Positions 59,448-64,000 of a DNA stretch of 64,000 bases are shown piece by piece. The DNA comes from Rhizobium sp. BG4 (lineage in GTDB: Bacteria > Pseudomonadota > Alphaproteobacteria > Rhizobiales > Rhizobiaceae). The stretch covers positions 3,392,001 to 3,456,000 of the forward strand of contig NZ_CP044125.1 of assembly GCF_016864575.1 (NCBI RefSeq), in the 5' to 3' direction. How positions within the stretch are numbered: the stretch's first letter is position 1; every line of letters begins with the position of its first letter. Both the position numbers and the translations under genes were made by a program. Under the pieces are notes generated by a model. The model did not search any database and was not told where the DNA came from. It saw only the letters and a program-made list of their open reading frames with translations.

Positions 59448-60625
59448 ATGGCTTTTTGGAAGCAGTTTGTTCTTTCTATAGTTGTTATTGTTGCCGGTTT
59501 CGCCGGATGGATATTTTTTGCGCCCGGTGCGGCGGATAGTTTGAAGAATGCCGGGGTTCCCGAGAGCGTCGTTTCCAGGATTGCGCCGTCTGCGAAGACG
59601 GCTGATGCGACGGCGCCTGCTGCAGAGGGTGGCAATCGCCGCAATGGCGGCGGACGCGGCGGCAATGGCGCGGTTCTCGTCGTCACGCAGGATGTCGTCC
59701 AGGGTGTCGTCAACGACCGGCTGAGCGCTATCGGCACCGGCGACGCCATCCGTTCGGTTGCGGTCACGCCGCAGGCGACCGGCACGATCCGCGAGATCCT
59801 CATCAAGTCGGGCGACAAGGTGAAGGCCGGTCAGGTGATTGCCAAGCTCGACAGTGAAGAGCAGGTGATTGCCAAAGGCCAGGCCGAAGTGGCGCTGAAG
59901 GCGGCACTCGAGAAGTCCAACCTCTATCACAATATCAAATCCAGCGTGTCGCGCATGGATGTATTCGATGCCGAGATTGCCGAGCAGGGCGCACGCCTGC
60001 AGCTGCAGGCCGCCGATCTCAATCTGACGCGCCGCGATATCACCGCACCGATCGACGGCATCGTCGGCATCGTCCCGGTCAATATCGGCGACAATGTCAC
60101 GACCACGACGCCGATCGTCACGCTCGACGACCGTAGCGAGATCCTCGTCGATTTCTGGGTGCCGGAGCGCTTTGCCAACACGGTTTCCGTCGGCCAGCCG
60201 GTTGAGGCGACGTCGGTTGCCCGTCCCGGTCAGGTGTTTTCGGGTGAGGTGGAAGCGGTCGACAACCGCATCGATTCCGCCAGCCGTACGCTGCGCATCC
60301 GCGCCCGTATCGACAACGCCTCGGACGAGCTGCGCGCCGGCATGTCCTTCAATGTCGGCATGAAATTCCCGGGCGACAAATATCCGGCGGTCAATCCGCT
60401 CGCAGTACAGTGGGATTCGCAGGGGTCGTTCGTCTGGCAGGCGCTCGACAACAAGTCGCACAAGGTGCGCGTCAGCATCGTGCAGCGCAATCCGGATTAC
60501 GTTCTCGTCAAGGCGGATATCAAGGATGGCGACGCGATCATCACCCAGGGCCTGCAGCGTATCCGCGAAGGCGGGGCGGTTCGCACGGCCAACGAGGTTG
60601 CTTCCAATAATGGAGTGGCGACCCA

Positions 60626-60629
<4 letters not shown>
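59448..60629 (+). CDS. RND efflux membrane fusion protein (HlyD/AcrA type)
   Basis: This 393-residue periplasmic adaptor has an N-terminal membrane segment (about 7-25), a Gly/Asn/Arg-rich spacer, a lipoyl half (GTIREILIKSGDKVKAGQVIAKLD), a short hairpin, the second lipoyl half (ITAPIDGIVGIV) and beta-barrel domains. It links the inner-membrane pump to an outer-membrane channel. Its stop overlaps the pump start (ATGA). No outer-membrane factor is encoded next to it, so it must share one made elsewhere. Confidence 0.92.
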
Positions 60630-63778
<3,149 letters not shown>

Positions 63779-63802
63779 GCATTTTTGCTATATTTTCAGG
63801 AG

Positions 63803-63832
63803 ACGCCGCCGGATTTCCGGCGGCGTTTTTTA
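63803..63832 (+). terminator. Rho-independent terminator after the RND operon
   Basis: ACGCCGCCGG and CCGGCGGCGT form a ten-base stem with a four-base loop, followed by TTTTTA. It lies 24 bases after the pump stop. Confidence 0.93.
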
Positions 63833-64000
63833 TGGTCAACGAAGAATTGTAAAACAGCGTGAATCACTTCTGAAAGTTAGCCGTTTTTTAAGTATAAACG
63901 GCAATGATCGCGCCGTGACCGATCAATGCCTCCAGCGTTTTTGGAGGTGCTTTTCTTCCGCTGATCCCAGCGCCCGAACATGACGTTTCGCGGACCCGGT
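63833..64000. other. Tail of the window, two hairpins, no gene
   Basis: An AT-rich stretch holds GCCGTTT / AAACGGC (63880-63902, nine-base loop, containing TATAAA) and then CCTCCA / TGGAGG (63929-63947) followed by TGCTTTTCTT, which looks like a weak terminator. A 77-residue frame crosses the region but has no ribosome site. A small RNA is possible but not shown. Confidence 0.35.

Overview
The window is a stretch of high-GC alphaproteobacterial chromosome, most likely from Rhizobium or a close relative in the Rhizobiaceae. This is inferred from several features together: a betaine-lipid operon (btaA-btaB), a PPi-dependent phosphofructokinase, a class A RNase P RNA, an FtsZ with a very long Pro/Gln/Ala-rich linker, and the rhizobial order of the division and cell-wall (dcw) cluster running on into lpxC, bamD, recN and ligA. 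No tRNA, rRNA, CRISPR array, prophage or insertion sequence was seen.

Layout. At 1-11100 lie envelope and housekeeping genes: a truncated GH25 lysozyme-like lipoprotein, btaB/btaA with a candidate Pho box, a serine hydrolase, two lytic transglycosylases, a LysE exporter, PPi-PFK, a TerB/J-domain protein overlapping an amidase, and an FAD oxidoreductase. RNase P RNA follows at about 11164-11562. From 11.9 to 25.9 kb runs the first half of the dcw cluster, mraZ-rsmH-ftsL-ftsI-murE-murF-mraY-murD-ftsW-murG-murC-murB. It is tightly packed with many 4-bp overlaps, and four 10-bp-phased CCCAT boxes overlap a promoter in front of mraZ. Two genes on the opposite strand (a metallophosphoesterase and an MFS transporter) then split the cluster. 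It resumes with ddlB-ftsQ-ftsA-ftsZ, a strong terminator, lpxC, a second terminator, bamD, recN and ligA.

From 40 kb on, the window is mixed: a GNAT acetyltransferase, a DEDD exonuclease, creA, cheW with a chemoreceptor, a SCO1-like copper protein, an FAD monooxygenase, prmA, an M24 aminopeptidase, azlCD, a DUF2164 protein, a nicotinamidase, an EF-hand protein, a DUF488 protein, two small proteins, a solitary HsdR-N-like nuclease of low GC, a UvrD-type helicase, a DUF1275 membrane protein, and an RND efflux pair (membrane fusion protein plus pump).

How the genes work together: the dcw genes make lipid II from UDP-MurNAc (MurC-F, MraY, MurG, with D-Ala-D-Ala from DdlB) and build the septal machine (FtsZ, FtsA, FtsQ, FtsL, FtsI, FtsW). 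LpxC and BamD add the outer-membrane side. Two genes, recN and the nicotinamidase gene, each carry a one-base deletion that breaks the reading frame. Either both are real mutations or the assembly has residual indel errors. The least understood gene is the low-GC HsdR-N-like protein at 54878-55957, whose stop codon overlaps that of the helicase gene.
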